From Ensifer canadensis (GTDB taxonomy: Bacteria; Pseudomonadota; Alphaproteobacteria; Rhizobiales; Rhizobiaceae), in the NCBI RefSeq assembly GCF_017488845.2, contig NZ_CP083374.1, positions 715,501 to 779,500 on the forward strand: a DNA stretch of 64,000 nucleotides. The letters run 5' to 3'. Below the pieces are notes generated by a model, which made no database searches, was not told where the DNA came from, and was given only the letters and a program-made list of their open reading frames with translations. This document shows positions 27,041-36,426 of the stretch, piece by piece; the first letter of the stretch is position 1; every line of letters begins with the position of its first letter. Made by a program: the position numbers and the translations under genes.

Positions 27041-28435
27041 TCAGATCACCTGTGCGGTCACAGAGTGGATCGAGTTGTTACCGTAGCCCAGACGGTTCCA
27101 CTCGGCGCGCTCAGGCTGAGTCCGGCCGGCCATGTCGGTGGCGCGCGCCCGCACGGCGAGCGGCCCCGTCTGCTCAAGTCGCGTGATCAGCTCCCACCAT
27201 TGCCAGGCAGAGCGCCGCGGTTCGCCGACGAGCCGCGCCTCGCGCCACGGGCCGTTGTTTAGGCTGACATCGACCCTGGATATGCTCCCGGCACCAGACC
27301 ACGCGACGCCACGGATCGCGGTCTCGCCGCGCGGTAGGCTCTCCCCCTGATCGGGCGAAGAGATCAGCGCCCGCACACTCATGAGCGTCACCGGCGCGCG
27401 CTCGTCGCGCCCGTTCCGCACCCACTGGTACCAGTACTTCTCCGTTTGATAGTGGGTCTCGCAGGGCTTGTCGGTAACGACGATCTCGGTCAGCCACTTG
27501 ACGGACGCCACCGCATACCAACCGGGCACGATCAGCCGCAGCGGATAGCCATGGGTTGCTGACAGCGGCTCGCCGTTCATCTCGTAGGCGAGAAGCGCGT
27601 CCGTTTCGCGAATCTGGTCGAAGCTGAGGCCACGCTCGAAACGAATCGGCGCATCGTGACCCTCGACGAGCCCGCCGTCCGCACCGCGGAACGTAAGTTC
27701 CCTCGCGCCGGACCGCGGGCCTGCCCGTTCGATCACCTTGCTCAAGGGAACGCCGGTCCATTCGGCTGTGCTGACGGCGCCTAGGCCCCAGGCTTCGCCG
27801 GGCACGGTCGGATCGAACAGGCTGCGGCCGTTACCAGCGCATTCGAGGGTCACCATGAGGCTCTCAGCGTGGAGATTGTGAAGGTCCCTCATGCTCAGAC
27901 TCAAAGACCTTTCGACCAGCCCGTCGACGGAGAGCCGATAGCTCTCGCCATCGAGGTTCGGAATATCGAAGTGATTGCGCAAGTAGAACCGACCATTGGG
28001 CACGACTGCCCCGCCCGCGAGGTCCTGCACCGACGTCTCGCCGTTCAGCGGATAGACGCTGTGAATTAGGAGCCCCGCCTCAACGGCGTCCTGGCAAGCG
28101 TCCGCCGGGTCGAGCACCGAGGTGGAAACGTCGGCAGGGCGTGCATCGCAGCCGCCGCTCGCCACGACCCCGGCGCAGGTCGACGCCGCCATCACTTCGA
28201 CCTCACCGGCTTGAAGGAATGGCGTCAAGAACGCTTGGAGGACGGTCTCATCCGCCGCTTCGGCAATGAAGAACAGTGAATGGGAACCGCGAACGACGGC
28301 TTCGCCCTTGATGACCACGCCATGGCGAGCGGCGCTAGGCCGGCTCAAATGGTTCAGCAGCATCGCGCCCTTGGCCGGATCGCGTGCGGGGCAGGTTTGG
28401 GGCGAATGCTGATGGTGCACAATGAACAGAGGCAC
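27041..28435 (-). CDS. Sulfite-oxidase-like molybdopterin enzyme with an N-terminal DUF3303-like domain
   Basis: A 464-residue protein read from the GTG at 28435, which has a GGAGG ribosome site. Residues about 1-95 (VPLFIVHHQHSPQTCPA...VMAASTC) resemble the small ferredoxin-fold DUF3303-type domain. From about residue 130 the sulfite oxidase fold begins: FYLRNHFDIPNLDGESYRL, then TLECAGNGRSLFDP with the cysteine that ligates molybdenum, LIVPGWYAVASVKWL for cofactor binding, and a C-terminal dimerisation domain (PVTLMSVRALISSP...GVAWSGAGSISRVDVSLNNGPW). No signal peptide is visible, so it may be cytosolic, unlike SorA or SorT. No heme domain or cytochrome gene is adjacent, so the electron acceptor is unclear. 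Confidence 0.85.
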   Translation of the reverse strand: MPLFIVHHQHSPQTCPARDPAKGAMLLNHLSRPSAARHGVVIKGEAVVRGSHSLFFIAEAADETVLQAFLTPFLQAGEVEVMAASTCAGVVASGGCDARPADVSTSVLDPADACQDAVEAGLLIHSVYPLNGETSVQDLAGGAVVPNGRFYLRNHFDIPNLDGESYRLSVDGLVERSLSLSMRDLHNLHAESLMVTLECAGNGRSLFDPTVPGEAWGLGAVSTAEWTGVPLSKVIERAGPRSGARELTFRGADGGLVEGHDAPIRFERGLSFDQIRETDALLAYEMNGEPLSATHGYPLRLIVPGWYAVASVKWLTEIVVTDKPCETHYQTEKYWYQWVRNGRDERAPVTLMSVRALISSPDQGESLPRGETAIRGVAWSGAGSISRVDVSLNNGPWREARLVGEPRRSAWQWWELITRLEQTGPLAVRARATDMAGRTQPERAEWNRLGYGNNSIHSVTAQVI

Positions 28436-28686
28436 TGGGAACCTCCACGTTAGGGCGGGGTTGCCCTGCGCCAAACCGCCCGTTGCGGTCTGCAAGGCGA
28501 TCGATCCCGATCCTGAGGACACGTTGCTCCGCTAGCATTGCTCACGATCATTTCAAGACCTGCACGATGCGGAGATGGATCGCGCCTCCCGACGATACAT
28601 TATGCGACCGTGAACGCAAAACCCGGCAGATCCAGCGTCCTTGTCGGGTCTTCGCACCGCCCGGCTCTCTTCCTATTTTTAGGATC

Positions 28687-29604
28687 TCAGATTTCCATCG
28701 TGGTGGAAAAAAGCACTGACGGTATCTCTGGGTTGTCCGCGTCAGTGACAAGCAGGAGGTCCAGACGGCTTCCATCCGATCGAGCGTGGATACCCTCTAT
28801 CTTGTGTGGTCGCTCAAGGCGACGCACCGAACGCAAGTTACCATTATTGTCAGCTATTCCAATTGCAGCGCCGATGCAGGGTCCATCACGGAATGCATCT
28901 TCGGTATCTTCTGCAACGGCGCTGAAAACCATATCGCCGTTGCCCAAAACGGCCGCGTCCGTGAAGGAGAATGGCACACCGTGGAGAACCCCCAAGTCTA
29001 GCCGACGGATAGAAGATGGCTTGATGGCTTCGACAGACCCGGCCTGCAATGCATCCAGTACTGTTGAAAGCGGGAACCGGATGATCGCGTTGTCGGCTTG
29101 GCTCTTGTTGCCGCGCTGGAACAAGCGCAGTTCATCGCCAACCACGACCGCGCCTTCAATATTGACCTCGGAGAATTCCTCGTTGAGCGGAACAAGAATG
29201 GGTGAAAGATCCACGGTTCGGGGCGGCATCAGCATCTCGACATCGGGACCTAGTCCAAGCAGAACGCCCCTGCGGCGGTTGGGTCTGGAGCCTGAGCCAA
29301 ATGCCAATAGCGCGCCATGAGGAAAATTCCGGAAGGCGGGAAGGCGTGCGAGCGCTTCGAGATCGGGTTTTTGCCGCTTGCGGGCAGCCTTGGACTCCGG
29401 CAACACGCCATCAAACAGGCGGATCAGATGACCGGGCTTCCCGTTGATCAAGGAAAACACGCCTAGGTGAAGCTCATCATCTGCAATGACGCAGATGATC
29501 GAATCCAGGCACACGAGCCCGCTCGCAGCACTTAGATGCAAAGGCCCGATCCCGGCGTCAGCCGGTGAAATATCTAACTCGCGTATCTTCGTGAGAGCGA
29601 TCAT
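28687..29604 (-). CDS. DUF6929-like hypothetical protein
   Basis: A 305-residue protein with beta-propeller-like repeats: ISPADAGIGPLHLSAASGLVCLDSIICVIADDELHLGVF, NIEGAVVVGDELRLFQRGNKSQADNAIIRFPL and GVPFSFTDAAVLGNGDMVFSAVAEDTEDAFRDG. I recognise these from proteins named DUF6929, which resemble esterase-like phytase propellers; the link is from memory. No signal peptide is apparent. AGGG precedes the ATG. It stands alone between the sulfite-oxidase-like gene and the opine-type operon. Confidence 0.6.
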   Translation of the reverse strand: MIALTKIRELDISPADAGIGPLHLSAASGLVCLDSIICVIADDELHLGVFSLINGKPGHLIRLFDGVLPESKAARKRQKPDLEALARLPAFRNFPHGALLAFGSGSRPNRRRGVLLGLGPDVEMLMPPRTVDLSPILVPLNEEFSEVNIEGAVVVGDELRLFQRGNKSQADNAIIRFPLSTVLDALQAGSVEAIKPSSIRRLDLGVLHGVPFSFTDAAVLGNGDMVFSAVAEDTEDAFRDGPCIGAAIGIADNNGNLRSVRRLERPHKIEGIHARSDGSRLDLLLVTDADNPEIPSVLFSTTMEI

Positions 29605-29774
29605 CCCTGCGTTCTAAAGCATGCTCATGCAAATACAATTGGTCAGGCCAAGGCATGAAGCGCCTTGATCTCAGGCGTGTTGCGCTAACAGTTCCGCAAA
29701 CGGCTGCGCCCTCCGCCGGGAAGCGGAAGGCGCTTGATGTCAGGCCGAACTGGCGAGGAGAGATTTTCAGCGCA

Positions 29775-30830
29775 TTAGCGCTCGATCATGCGGTTCCAGC
29801 GCTTGTTCCAGTCCTGACGGCTCTTGTTGATTGCATCCCAATCGAGAACCTTCGCGGTTTCCATGTTGGTCTTGAAGGTCGCCAGCTTCTCATTGGCCGC
29901 AGCCGTACCGGCCTTGGCGTTCCTGTTGGACGGAATGATGTTGCCATTGTCCAGCGCCAGGCTCTGAGCCTCTGCCGACAGCAGGTAATGGGCAAGCTTC
30001 TGGCTGAGTTCCGGCTCGCTGTTGTTGGCGATGACGCATTCGGTTACGGCGAGAACGACTGAGCCTTCCTTCGGCTGGGCGTATTCCACCGGTATACCCT
30101 TGTCCTTCAGGTTGTTTACCGCCGTCGGCGTCAGCGGGAAGATCGCCGCTTCGCCGGTCTGGACCATCTCCGAGATCTTGGCAGAGCTTGGAATGAACTC
30201 GATGACGTTCTTGCCGATCATATCGGAAAACTTCTCGAAACCGGGTTCGACATTGGTCTCGTCGCCGCCCTGGATGCGGTTGAACATCAGGAAGGCATGC
30301 AGGCCGAAACTGGAGGCGGAAGCGGACTGGAACACCACCGCATTTTCGAACTTCGGATCGGCCATATCCATCCAGGAGCTCGGTGCCGGCCAGCCCTTTT
30401 CGTCAAAGAGCTTCTTGTTGTAGGCAAGGCCCGTCATGCCCATGTCGACGCCGATTGCCATGTCATCCTTTAGGCGCGCAGCCGGCTGGATTTCAGCAAG
30501 CACAGGATCGTCGGCGATCTTCTGGCAAAGCCCGGCGCCAATGGCGCGCACCATGACGCCGTCGTCGAGCAGCATGACATGCATCTGCGGATTGTCCTTG
30601 GCAGCCGTGGCCTTCGCGAGAATGTCGGCGGAGGTGCCGGGAACGATGACGACTTTGACGTCATTGGCGTTCTCGAAGGGAGGCAACACGTGCTCGGTGT
30701 AGGCGCGCTCGAAATTGCCGCCATTCATGCCGATGTAAAGCGTCTTGGTTTCCGCCTGGGCGGTGGTCTGCTGAACGGCGAGCGCGAGCAGCGCGAGGGC
30801 CGAAGTTCTCATAAGGCGTTGGTCAATCAT
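29775..30830 (-). CDS. ABC transporter substrate-binding protein, spermidine/putrescine (PotD) type
   Basis: A 351-residue periplasmic binding protein with signal peptide (MIDQRLMRTSALALLALAVQQTTAQA). The mature chain begins ETKTLYIGMNGGNFERAYTEHVLPPFE and has the extracellular solute-binding family 1 pattern (VVIVPGTSADILAKATA, MTGLAYNKKLF, GEAAIFPLTPTAVNNLKDKGIPVEYAQPKEG). AAAGGGGA lies upstream of the ATG. It is the last gene of a seven-gene operon whose first three genes encode the matching ATPase and permeases. The presence of a three-part FAD dehydrogenase in the operon suggests an opine, amino acid or related amine as ligand rather than a plain polyamine. Confidence 0.9.
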   Translation of the reverse strand: MIDQRLMRTSALALLALAVQQTTAQAETKTLYIGMNGGNFERAYTEHVLPPFENANDVKVVIVPGTSADILAKATAAKDNPQMHVMLLDDGVMVRAIGAGLCQKIADDPVLAEIQPAARLKDDMAIGVDMGMTGLAYNKKLFDEKGWPAPSSWMDMADPKFENAVVFQSASASSFGLHAFLMFNRIQGGDETNVEPGFEKFSDMIGKNVIEFIPSSAKISEMVQTGEAAIFPLTPTAVNNLKDKGIPVEYAQPKEGSVVLAVTECVIANNSEPELSQKLAHYLLSAEAQSLALDNGNIIPSNRNAKAGTAAANEKLATFKTNMETAKVLDWDAINKSRQDWNKRWNRMIER

Positions 30831-30847
30831 GGTATTCCCCTTTCTGT

Positions 30848-31990
30848 TTACAACGAGACTGCAGTTTGAGCCGCTACTTGACTGAAGCGGCCGATGGAAA
30901 AGGCATCGATAGGCGTGGTGCTTTGCCCGGTGGCGACGAGCTCCAAGAGCACTTCGCCGACGGCAGGCGCGATCTGGAACCCGGCGCCGCAGAACCCGAA
31001 GGCGTGGAAGAGGCCGGGCGTCGTCTGGCTTGCGCCGATGACCGGATTGCCGTCAGGCATCTCCGCTTCCGTACCGGACCAGAACCGGATGACCTGGGCA
31101 TTGGCCAGATGCGGAAAGAGCGCTATGGCGCGCTGCATGACCGATGAAGCCGCCGTCACCGACGGCCGCGAGAAATCGGGATCGGCAAGTGCTGCTCCGC
31201 GCCCGCCACCCATCACATAGTTGCCGCGCGCAACCTGCCGTCCGTAAAAACTGCCGCCCTGCTCGCCCATGCTGACCGGCAATCGCACCGGCAGCGGCTC
31301 GGTGACCACCATCGAGGGATAGATGCGGGTCAGCGGAACGCTTTCGCCGAACTGCGCGGCAAACGTATCGGACCAGGCACCGGCGCTGTTGACGATCTGA
31401 CGACTGCGAATTTCGACATTCTCTCCCGCAAGCACGGCAAATCCGCTGCCGGTCGCGCGCACATCACGCACAGGCGTCTGTTCGAAGACCTTTACGCCCG
31501 CCCGTTCCGCCGCACGCGCAAAGGCGGGCGAGACCAGCCTGGGATTGGCATGGCCGTCGCCTGGGCAAAGCGATGCGCCTGCGCCTGCCGCCGACAACCA
31601 GGGGAAACGCGTCTTCAATGCGGCAGCCCCAACCAGCTCGAGATCGAGCCCGTAGGGCTTGGCTATCTCGGCATAGGCTTCCAGCTTAGCAAAATCCGCC
31701 TCAGTGCGCGCTAGCTTCAGATGGCCGGACGGCACGTATTCTCCGTCAATGCCGACCAGTGCCTTCAGTCGTGGCCAGATGCCGTGTGCCCGCTGGGACA
31801 GCGGCAATTGCTCGGGAGGCCGTCCTTGCCGGCGCACGCCGCCATAGTTGACACCGCTGGCCTGGGCGCCGCAGAAGCCCTTATCGATCAGCACAACGGC
31901 AAGTCCGGCCTTGCGCATCGCCAGCGCTGCTGAACTGCCGACAAGCCCGCCACCGATGATGGTCACATCCGCCGAAATGCGCTGGATCAT
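30848..31990 (-). CDS. FAD-dependent oxidoreductase, DAO family (HcnC / opine oxidase subunit B-like)
   Basis: A 380-residue flavoenzyme with N-terminal dinucleotide site DVTIIGGGLVGSSAALAMRKAGLAVVLIDKG and the C-terminal DAO-type flavin motif GLFHAFGFCGAGFQIAPAVGEVL. It is the substrate-oxidising subunit in three-part dehydrogenases such as HcnABC or octopine/nopaline oxidase. It overlaps the preceding FAD/NAD subunit gene by 4 nt, supporting a complex. The substrate is probably an imino acid, opine or D/L-amino acid. Confidence 0.88.
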   Translation of the reverse strand: MIQRISADVTIIGGGLVGSSAALAMRKAGLAVVLIDKGFCGAQASGVNYGGVRRQGRPPEQLPLSQRAHGIWPRLKALVGIDGEYVPSGHLKLARTEADFAKLEAYAEIAKPYGLDLELVGAAALKTRFPWLSAAGAGASLCPGDGHANPRLVSPAFARAAERAGVKVFEQTPVRDVRATGSGFAVLAGENVEIRSRQIVNSAGAWSDTFAAQFGESVPLTRIYPSMVVTEPLPVRLPVSMGEQGGSFYGRQVARGNYVMGGGRGAALADPDFSRPSVTAASSVMQRAIALFPHLANAQVIRFWSGTEAEMPDGNPVIGASQTTPGLFHAFGFCGAGFQIAPAVGEVLLELVATGQSTTPIDAFSIGRFSQVAAQTAVSL

Positions 31991-33384
31991 CGGCCTGCCT
32001 CCCTGTCGAGCGGACCGCCGAACCCGAGCGGAATGGGCTTCACCGGCGCCTGCGCCCGCAGACGGCCGGTTTCCTGCGGCTCGACATTGCGGATGCTGCG
32101 AAGCACCTCAGTTGCGGCGACCGAACACATCCGCCCCTGGCAACGCCCCATGCCGACGCGGCTCAGAGCCTTCATCCGATTGATCTCGCCGATGTTCCCG
32201 GCCTCGACCGCGCGGCGGATCTCGCCGATGCTGATTTCCTCGCACCGGCAAAGCGTCGTCTCGGCCGGCACCGTCTCGAACCAGTCGCGCGGGAAAGGAA
32301 ACGCATTTTCGAGAATTTCGCGCTGGCGCAGGATCCGTGCCCGGGCAGCCATCAATTGCCGGAGACGATCGCCCTCGACCGTCTTGCCCACATCATTGAG
32401 GATTGCCAATGCCGCTAGCTGGCCGTCGATCTCGGCGGCATCGGCACCAGCAATACCGCTGCCGTCGCCGGAGACGTAGACATCCTTGCGGCTCGTGCGG
32501 CCCAGGGCGTCGCGTTCCGGCAACCATGTCCGGTCGCGATCCTCGAAGCGGAAGCGACATCCGGCGAGGTCGGCCAGCTGCGTTTCCGGGCGCAGCGCAA
32601 ACCCGTAGGCAATCGCGTCGCATTCTAGCTCTTGTGTGCAGCCACTCGCCTGAAAGCGGATGCCCTCGACCCGGTCTGCGCCGATGACCGTTTCGGGCCG
32701 AACACCATATCGGATCTTGACGCCCGACAGTTGGAGTTGAGCGCCATAGAACAGGCCGAGCGCGACGATGCGCGGCGCTCGGGCGAACAGCGACACCAGA
32801 TGAATTTTCGATCGCAACGGCGCCGTATCGAGCACGGCGGCCACTGTCGCTCCCGCCTTCATGTATTGCCACGCAACAAGATAAAGCAGCGGGCCGGACC
32901 CCATGAATACCAGTCGGTCGCCAACCGTGCAGCCTTGCGCCTTCAAAGCCGTCTGGGCGGCACCGAGCGTGAATACGCCCGGCCTCGTCCAACCGGGAAA
33001 TGGCAGCACGCGGTCCGTGGCGCCGGTGCACAAAAGCAGCTTGGAAAAGGCAATCTGGTTATGCACGCCGTCAGTCATCATATCGAGGTGACCGCCGCGC
33101 TCCTGGCCGCTGACGTTCCAGGCAAGTGTTTCCGGCCGATACTCGATTGCCGGGCGGAGCCGCTCGAAGGCCGCGTGCAACTGCTCGGCCTTTCTCGCCT
33201 CGGAGCCGTACCGGTTGCGGTAGGAACGGCCGTCGTCGATCATCGGGCGCCGGTAGATCTGCCCGCCGGCGCGCAATCCCTCATCGAGAACAATCGGCCG
33301 GATACCGGCTTCGACCATTTGTTCGGCGGCGCGGATGCCGGCCGGACCGGCACCGACGATCACGATCGGCAGAGCATCAGTCAT
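31987..33384 (-). CDS. FAD/NAD-dependent oxidoreductase with a C-terminal [2Fe-2S] domain (HcnB / opine oxidase subunit A-like)
   Basis: A 465-residue pyridine-nucleotide-disulfide-type flavoprotein. It has IVIVGAGPAGIRAAEQMVEAGIRPIVLDEG at the N-terminus, a second dinucleotide motif (GDRLVFMGSGPLLYLVAWQYMKAGATV) and YVSGDGSGIAGADAAEIDGQLAAL for flavin. The C-terminal 80 residues form a bacterioferritin-associated-ferredoxin-like cluster domain with LCRCEEIS and GRCQGRMCS. It passes electrons between the DAO subunit and the small ferredoxin-like subunit. Overlaps both neighbours (4 and 8 nt). Confidence 0.9.
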   Translation of the reverse strand: MTDALPIVIVGAGPAGIRAAEQMVEAGIRPIVLDEGLRAGGQIYRRPMIDDGRSYRNRYGSEARKAEQLHAAFERLRPAIEYRPETLAWNVSGQERGGHLDMMTDGVHNQIAFSKLLLCTGATDRVLPFPGWTRPGVFTLGAAQTALKAQGCTVGDRLVFMGSGPLLYLVAWQYMKAGATVAAVLDTAPLRSKIHLVSLFARAPRIVALGLFYGAQLQLSGVKIRYGVRPETVIGADRVEGIRFQASGCTQELECDAIAYGFALRPETQLADLAGCRFRFEDRDRTWLPERDALGRTSRKDVYVSGDGSGIAGADAAEIDGQLAALAILNDVGKTVEGDRLRQLMAARARILRQREILENAFPFPRDWFETVPAETTLCRCEEISIGEIRRAVEAGNIGEINRMKALSRVGMGRCQGRMCSVAATEVLRSIRNVEPQETGRLRAQAPVKPIPLGFGGPLDREAGR

Positions 33385-33685
33385 GCTCGACGCGCTCCAT
33401 CGTGGTCGTGAAAAAAGCCATGCCGGGTTTCAGCGCCGTGCTGCAGGCACGCACGCGGCTACCGTCCGCCGTCATCACGAAGCAATCCTGGCAGGCACCG
33501 ATCAGGCAGAAACCTGCGCGGTTCTCGCCGGTGAATTCGGTGCGGCGAAGGCTGGATCCGAGCGAAAGGATGGCCGTCATGACCGTGTCGCCACGTCGTC
33601 CGATTTCGGGCAAGCCGTTTAGCAGGAACGGGATTGCTTCCTCGTCCCGGCGATATCGGCGCTTGAACAGGGCTTGTCTCGACAT
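33377..33685 (-). CDS. (2Fe-2S)-binding protein (HcnA-like small subunit)
   Basis: A 102-residue protein with a plant-ferredoxin-type cluster motif CLIGACQDCFV followed by VRACSTALKPGM, so four cysteines are in place (C-x4-C-x2-C...C). The region FLLNGLPEIGRRGDTVMTAIL before it is the ferredoxin-fold opening. Third component of the operon's dehydrogenase; overlaps the next gene by 8 nt. Confidence 0.88.
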   Translation of the reverse strand: MSRQALFKRRYRRDEEAIPFLLNGLPEIGRRGDTVMTAILSLGSSLRRTEFTGENRAGFCLIGACQDCFVMTADGSRVRACSTALKPGMAFFTTTMERVEHD

Positions 33686-33693
33686 CGCCGTTC

Positions 33694-34488
33694 TCAGCCT
33701 TTGCCGACAAGAAGACGATCGAGCCCAAACATCCGGTCGAGGACGATCATGGTCACGGTCGCAAGCGCGATCATCAGCGTGGAAACCGCGGCCATCATCG
33801 GATCGATGGATTCGCTGGCATACATGTACATGCGAACCGGCAAGGTCACGGTCGAAGGCGATGTGACGAAGATAGACATCGTCAGTTCATCGAAGCTGTT
33901 GATGAAGGCAAGCAGCCAGCCGCCGCTGATCCCCGGCAGCAGCAACGGCAAGGTGATGCGCTTGAACACCGTCCACTCGGCCGCTCCAAGGGTGCGGGCC
34001 GCGTTCTCGGCGTTGCGATCCATGCTCGTCAACGACGCGAGGATGAGCCTCAGCGTATAGGGCGTGACGATGATTGCATGCGTGGCCACCAGCCAGGTGA
34101 AGGAGCCGGTCATGCTCATCAGCGAAAACAACCGGAGAAAGGCAACGCCAAGAACCAGATGTGGGATGATCAGCGGCGACAGGAACAATGCGTTCAGCAC
34201 ATCACGGCCGCGGAACTCGTAGCGCGTGATGGCAAGGGCGGCCGGGACAGCAAGCAGTGTCGAAATCGTTGCCGAAAGGAGGGCCAATCGAATGCTGTTG
34301 CCGAATGACGACATGAAGTCGTTGTGGCGGAAGACTGCCTCGAACCAGCGCAGCGACAGGCCGTTCCATGGCATGGCCAAAGTGTTTTCAGGGGTGAAGG
34401 CCACGAGGCACACCACGACCATGGGAGCCAGCATGAACACGACGATGAGGCTGTGAAAGACCAGCGCGACAGGACCGTTTCTCTGCAT
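33694..34488 (-). CDS. ABC transporter permease, PotC type
   Basis: A 264-residue inner-membrane permease with six predicted helices and the binding-protein-dependent transport loop NAARTLGAAEWTVFKRITLPLLLPGI (EAA motif) that docks with the ATPase. The start MQRNGPVALVFHSLIVVFM lies 4 bp after the preceding permease gene. It forms the channel with the permease encoded upstream in the same operon. Confidence 0.93.
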   Translation of the reverse strand: MQRNGPVALVFHSLIVVFMLAPMVVVCLVAFTPENTLAMPWNGLSLRWFEAVFRHNDFMSSFGNSIRLALLSATISTLLAVPAALAITRYEFRGRDVLNALFLSPLIIPHLVLGVAFLRLFSLMSMTGSFTWLVATHAIIVTPYTLRLILASLTSMDRNAENAARTLGAAEWTVFKRITLPLLLPGISGGWLLAFINSFDELTMSIFVTSPSTVTLPVRMYMYASESIDPMMAAVSTLMIALATVTMIVLDRMFGLDRLLVGKG

Positions 34489-34492
34489 GATT

Positions 34493-35365
34493 TCAACCCA
34501 GCTTCCGTTTGGCCTGCTGCTCGATGAGCCTGTTATAGGCGAGCATGATCACGAGGTTGGCGACGAGGACGATGATGGCGATGGTAGCGCCGAGCGGCCA
34601 ATTGAGTTCGATCAGGAACTCGTCGTAGACGAGCGTCGCCGCCATCTTCAGCCGCCTCCCACCGAGAAGGCCGGGGATGGCGAAGGAACTCGCCGACAGC
34701 GCGAAGACGATCAGGCTGCCGGAGAGAATGCCAAGGGCGGCCTGCGGAAAGACGATCCGGCGCAGGGCGGTAAAGCGGGATGCGCCGAGCGTGAGCGCCG
34801 CCGCCTCGACGGTCGGATCCAGCTTCTGAAGCACCGTCCAAACCGGGATGACCATGAACGGCAGCATGATGTGGACGAGGCCGATGACGATCGCCGCTTC
34901 GGTGTAGAGCAGTTGCACCGGCTCGAGGCCGACGGCGGCAAGCGCGCCGTTCACCAGCCCGTTCTTGCCTAGCAGCATGCTCCAGCCAAAGGTGCGCACG
35001 ACCACCGAGACTAGCAACGGGCCGATGATGACGAGCAGGAAGATCGACCGCCAGGGCTTGCGCATGTTGGAGAGGATGTAGGCTTCCGGAACACCGATCA
35101 GCACGGCGATCACAGTGGTCAGCAGCGCCAGGCGCAGCGTACGCCAGAAGGTCGAGAGGTAATACTCGTCCTGCAGAACGGTCAGATAGTTTGCGAGCGA
35201 GAAGTCATTCTGAATGCCGGCGGTATAGTCGTAGCTGTTGAACGACAGGATGATCGTTAGCGCCAGTGGCAGCAGAACAAGCCCAATGAAAAACAGCGTT
35301 GCCGGAGCCGAAAGGAACAACGGGGCGAAAGCGCGCGGCGCCGCCGCAGGGGTCGCCGCGCCCAT
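34493..35365 (-). CDS. ABC transporter permease, PotB type
   Basis: A 290-residue permease. The ATG at 35365 overlaps the ATPase stop (ATGA), which fixes the start: MGAATPAAAPRAFAPLFLSAPATLFFIG. Six membrane helices and the EAA loop EAAALTLGASRFTALRRIVFPQAALGI are visible. Pairs with the following PotC-type permease. Confidence 0.93.
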   Translation of the reverse strand: MGAATPAAAPRAFAPLFLSAPATLFFIGLVLLPLALTIILSFNSYDYTAGIQNDFSLANYLTVLQDEYYLSTFWRTLRLALLTTVIAVLIGVPEAYILSNMRKPWRSIFLLVIIGPLLVSVVVRTFGWSMLLGKNGLVNGALAAVGLEPVQLLYTEAAIVIGLVHIMLPFMVIPVWTVLQKLDPTVEAAALTLGASRFTALRRIVFPQAALGILSGSLIVFALSASSFAIPGLLGGRRLKMAATLVYDEFLIELNWPLGATIAIIVLVANLVIMLAYNRLIEQQAKRKLG

Positions 35366-36426
35366 CACTCGGCAGCTCCCGCAGCGAGAACGCGACAGTC
35401 GCCATGCTGCCAGGACAGGCCCACATTTTCGCCTTCCAGCGGCGGCGGTGCGCCAAGATTGGGAACGGCGACGGCCAGAACGCCGGCCGGGGTCGCAGCG
35501 CTGACCAGCCACTGGCTGCCCATGAAGTAGCGGGTGGTCACGGTTCCCTGAAGCTGCCCGTTGGATGGTGTCGTCAGACGCAGCTTTTCCGGGCGGATGA
35601 ATACGGAAACATCCTTGCTTGCCGTCTTGGCGTCCGTTTCGAAGGTTATGTCGGTACTACCAATCGAGATTGTGGTGCCCGCACCGTTTGCGACCGCAGT
35701 CGCCGGCATGAAGTTCGACTTTCCGACAAAGGAAGAAATGAAATCGTTGCGCGGGTGTTCATAGAGTTCGTAGGGCGTGTCGACCTGAGTGATCTTGCCC
35801 TTCTCCATGACCACGACGCGGTCGCTAATGGAGAGCGCCTCGGCCTGGTCGTGCGTAACCATGATGGTGGTGATGCCGACGGCCTGTTGGATGCGACGCA
35901 ATTCGAACTGCATTTCTTCGCGAAGCTGGGCATCGAGGTTGGACAGCGGCTCATCCAGCAGCAGAACCGGCGGATTGATGACCAGCGCACGGGCGATCGC
36001 CACACGCTGGCGCTGGCCGCCGGACATCTCGCGCGGATATCGATCGGCGAGCGCCGAGAGGTGGACGAGAGCAAGAATGTCCTTGATGCGCGTTTCGCGC
36101 TCGGCCTTCGCAACCTTGCGCATCTCGAGGCCGAAGCTGACATTTTGCGCAACCGTCATGTGCGGGAAGAGCGCGTAGCTTTGAAAGACCACGCCGAGCT
36201 GCCGTTGCGGCGGCGGCATGTAGGTGATGTCGCGGCCGCCCATCATGATCGTGCCCGAGGACGGACGCACGAGACCCGCGATCATTTGCAGCGTTGTCGT
36301 CTTGCCGCAACCGGATGGTCCCAGAAGCGAGATGAACTCGCCCTTCTCCACACCAAGGTCGAAATTGTGAACAGCGGCAACCGATCCGTAGAATCTGGAA
36401 ACCTGTTTTAGGCTGAGGAAACTCAT
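35365..36426 (-). CDS. ABC transporter ATP-binding protein, PotA type
   Basis: A 353-residue ATPase, first gene of the operon. Walker A GPSGCGKTT, signature MSGGQRQRVAIARAL, Walker B PVLLLDEPLSNLDA and the switch His in IMVTHDQAEAL are intact; a C-terminal TOBE-type regulatory domain (about 245-350) follows. The ATG at 36426 (MSFLSLKQVSRFYG) is chosen over 36447 because a GGGAGAG-like site precedes it. Energises uptake of the substrate bound by the protein at 29775-30830. Confidence 0.93.
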   Translation of the reverse strand: MSFLSLKQVSRFYGSVAAVHNFDLGVEKGEFISLLGPSGCGKTTTLQMIAGLVRPSSGTIMMGGRDITYMPPPQRQLGVVFQSYALFPHMTVAQNVSFGLEMRKVAKAERETRIKDILALVHLSALADRYPREMSGGQRQRVAIARALVINPPVLLLDEPLSNLDAQLREEMQFELRRIQQAVGITTIMVTHDQAEALSISDRVVVMEKGKITQVDTPYELYEHPRNDFISSFVGKSNFMPATAVANGAGTTISIGSTDITFETDAKTASKDVSVFIRPEKLRLTTPSNGQLQGTVTTRYFMGSQWLVSAATPAGVLAVAVPNLGAPPPLEGENVGLSWQHGDCRVLAAGAAE

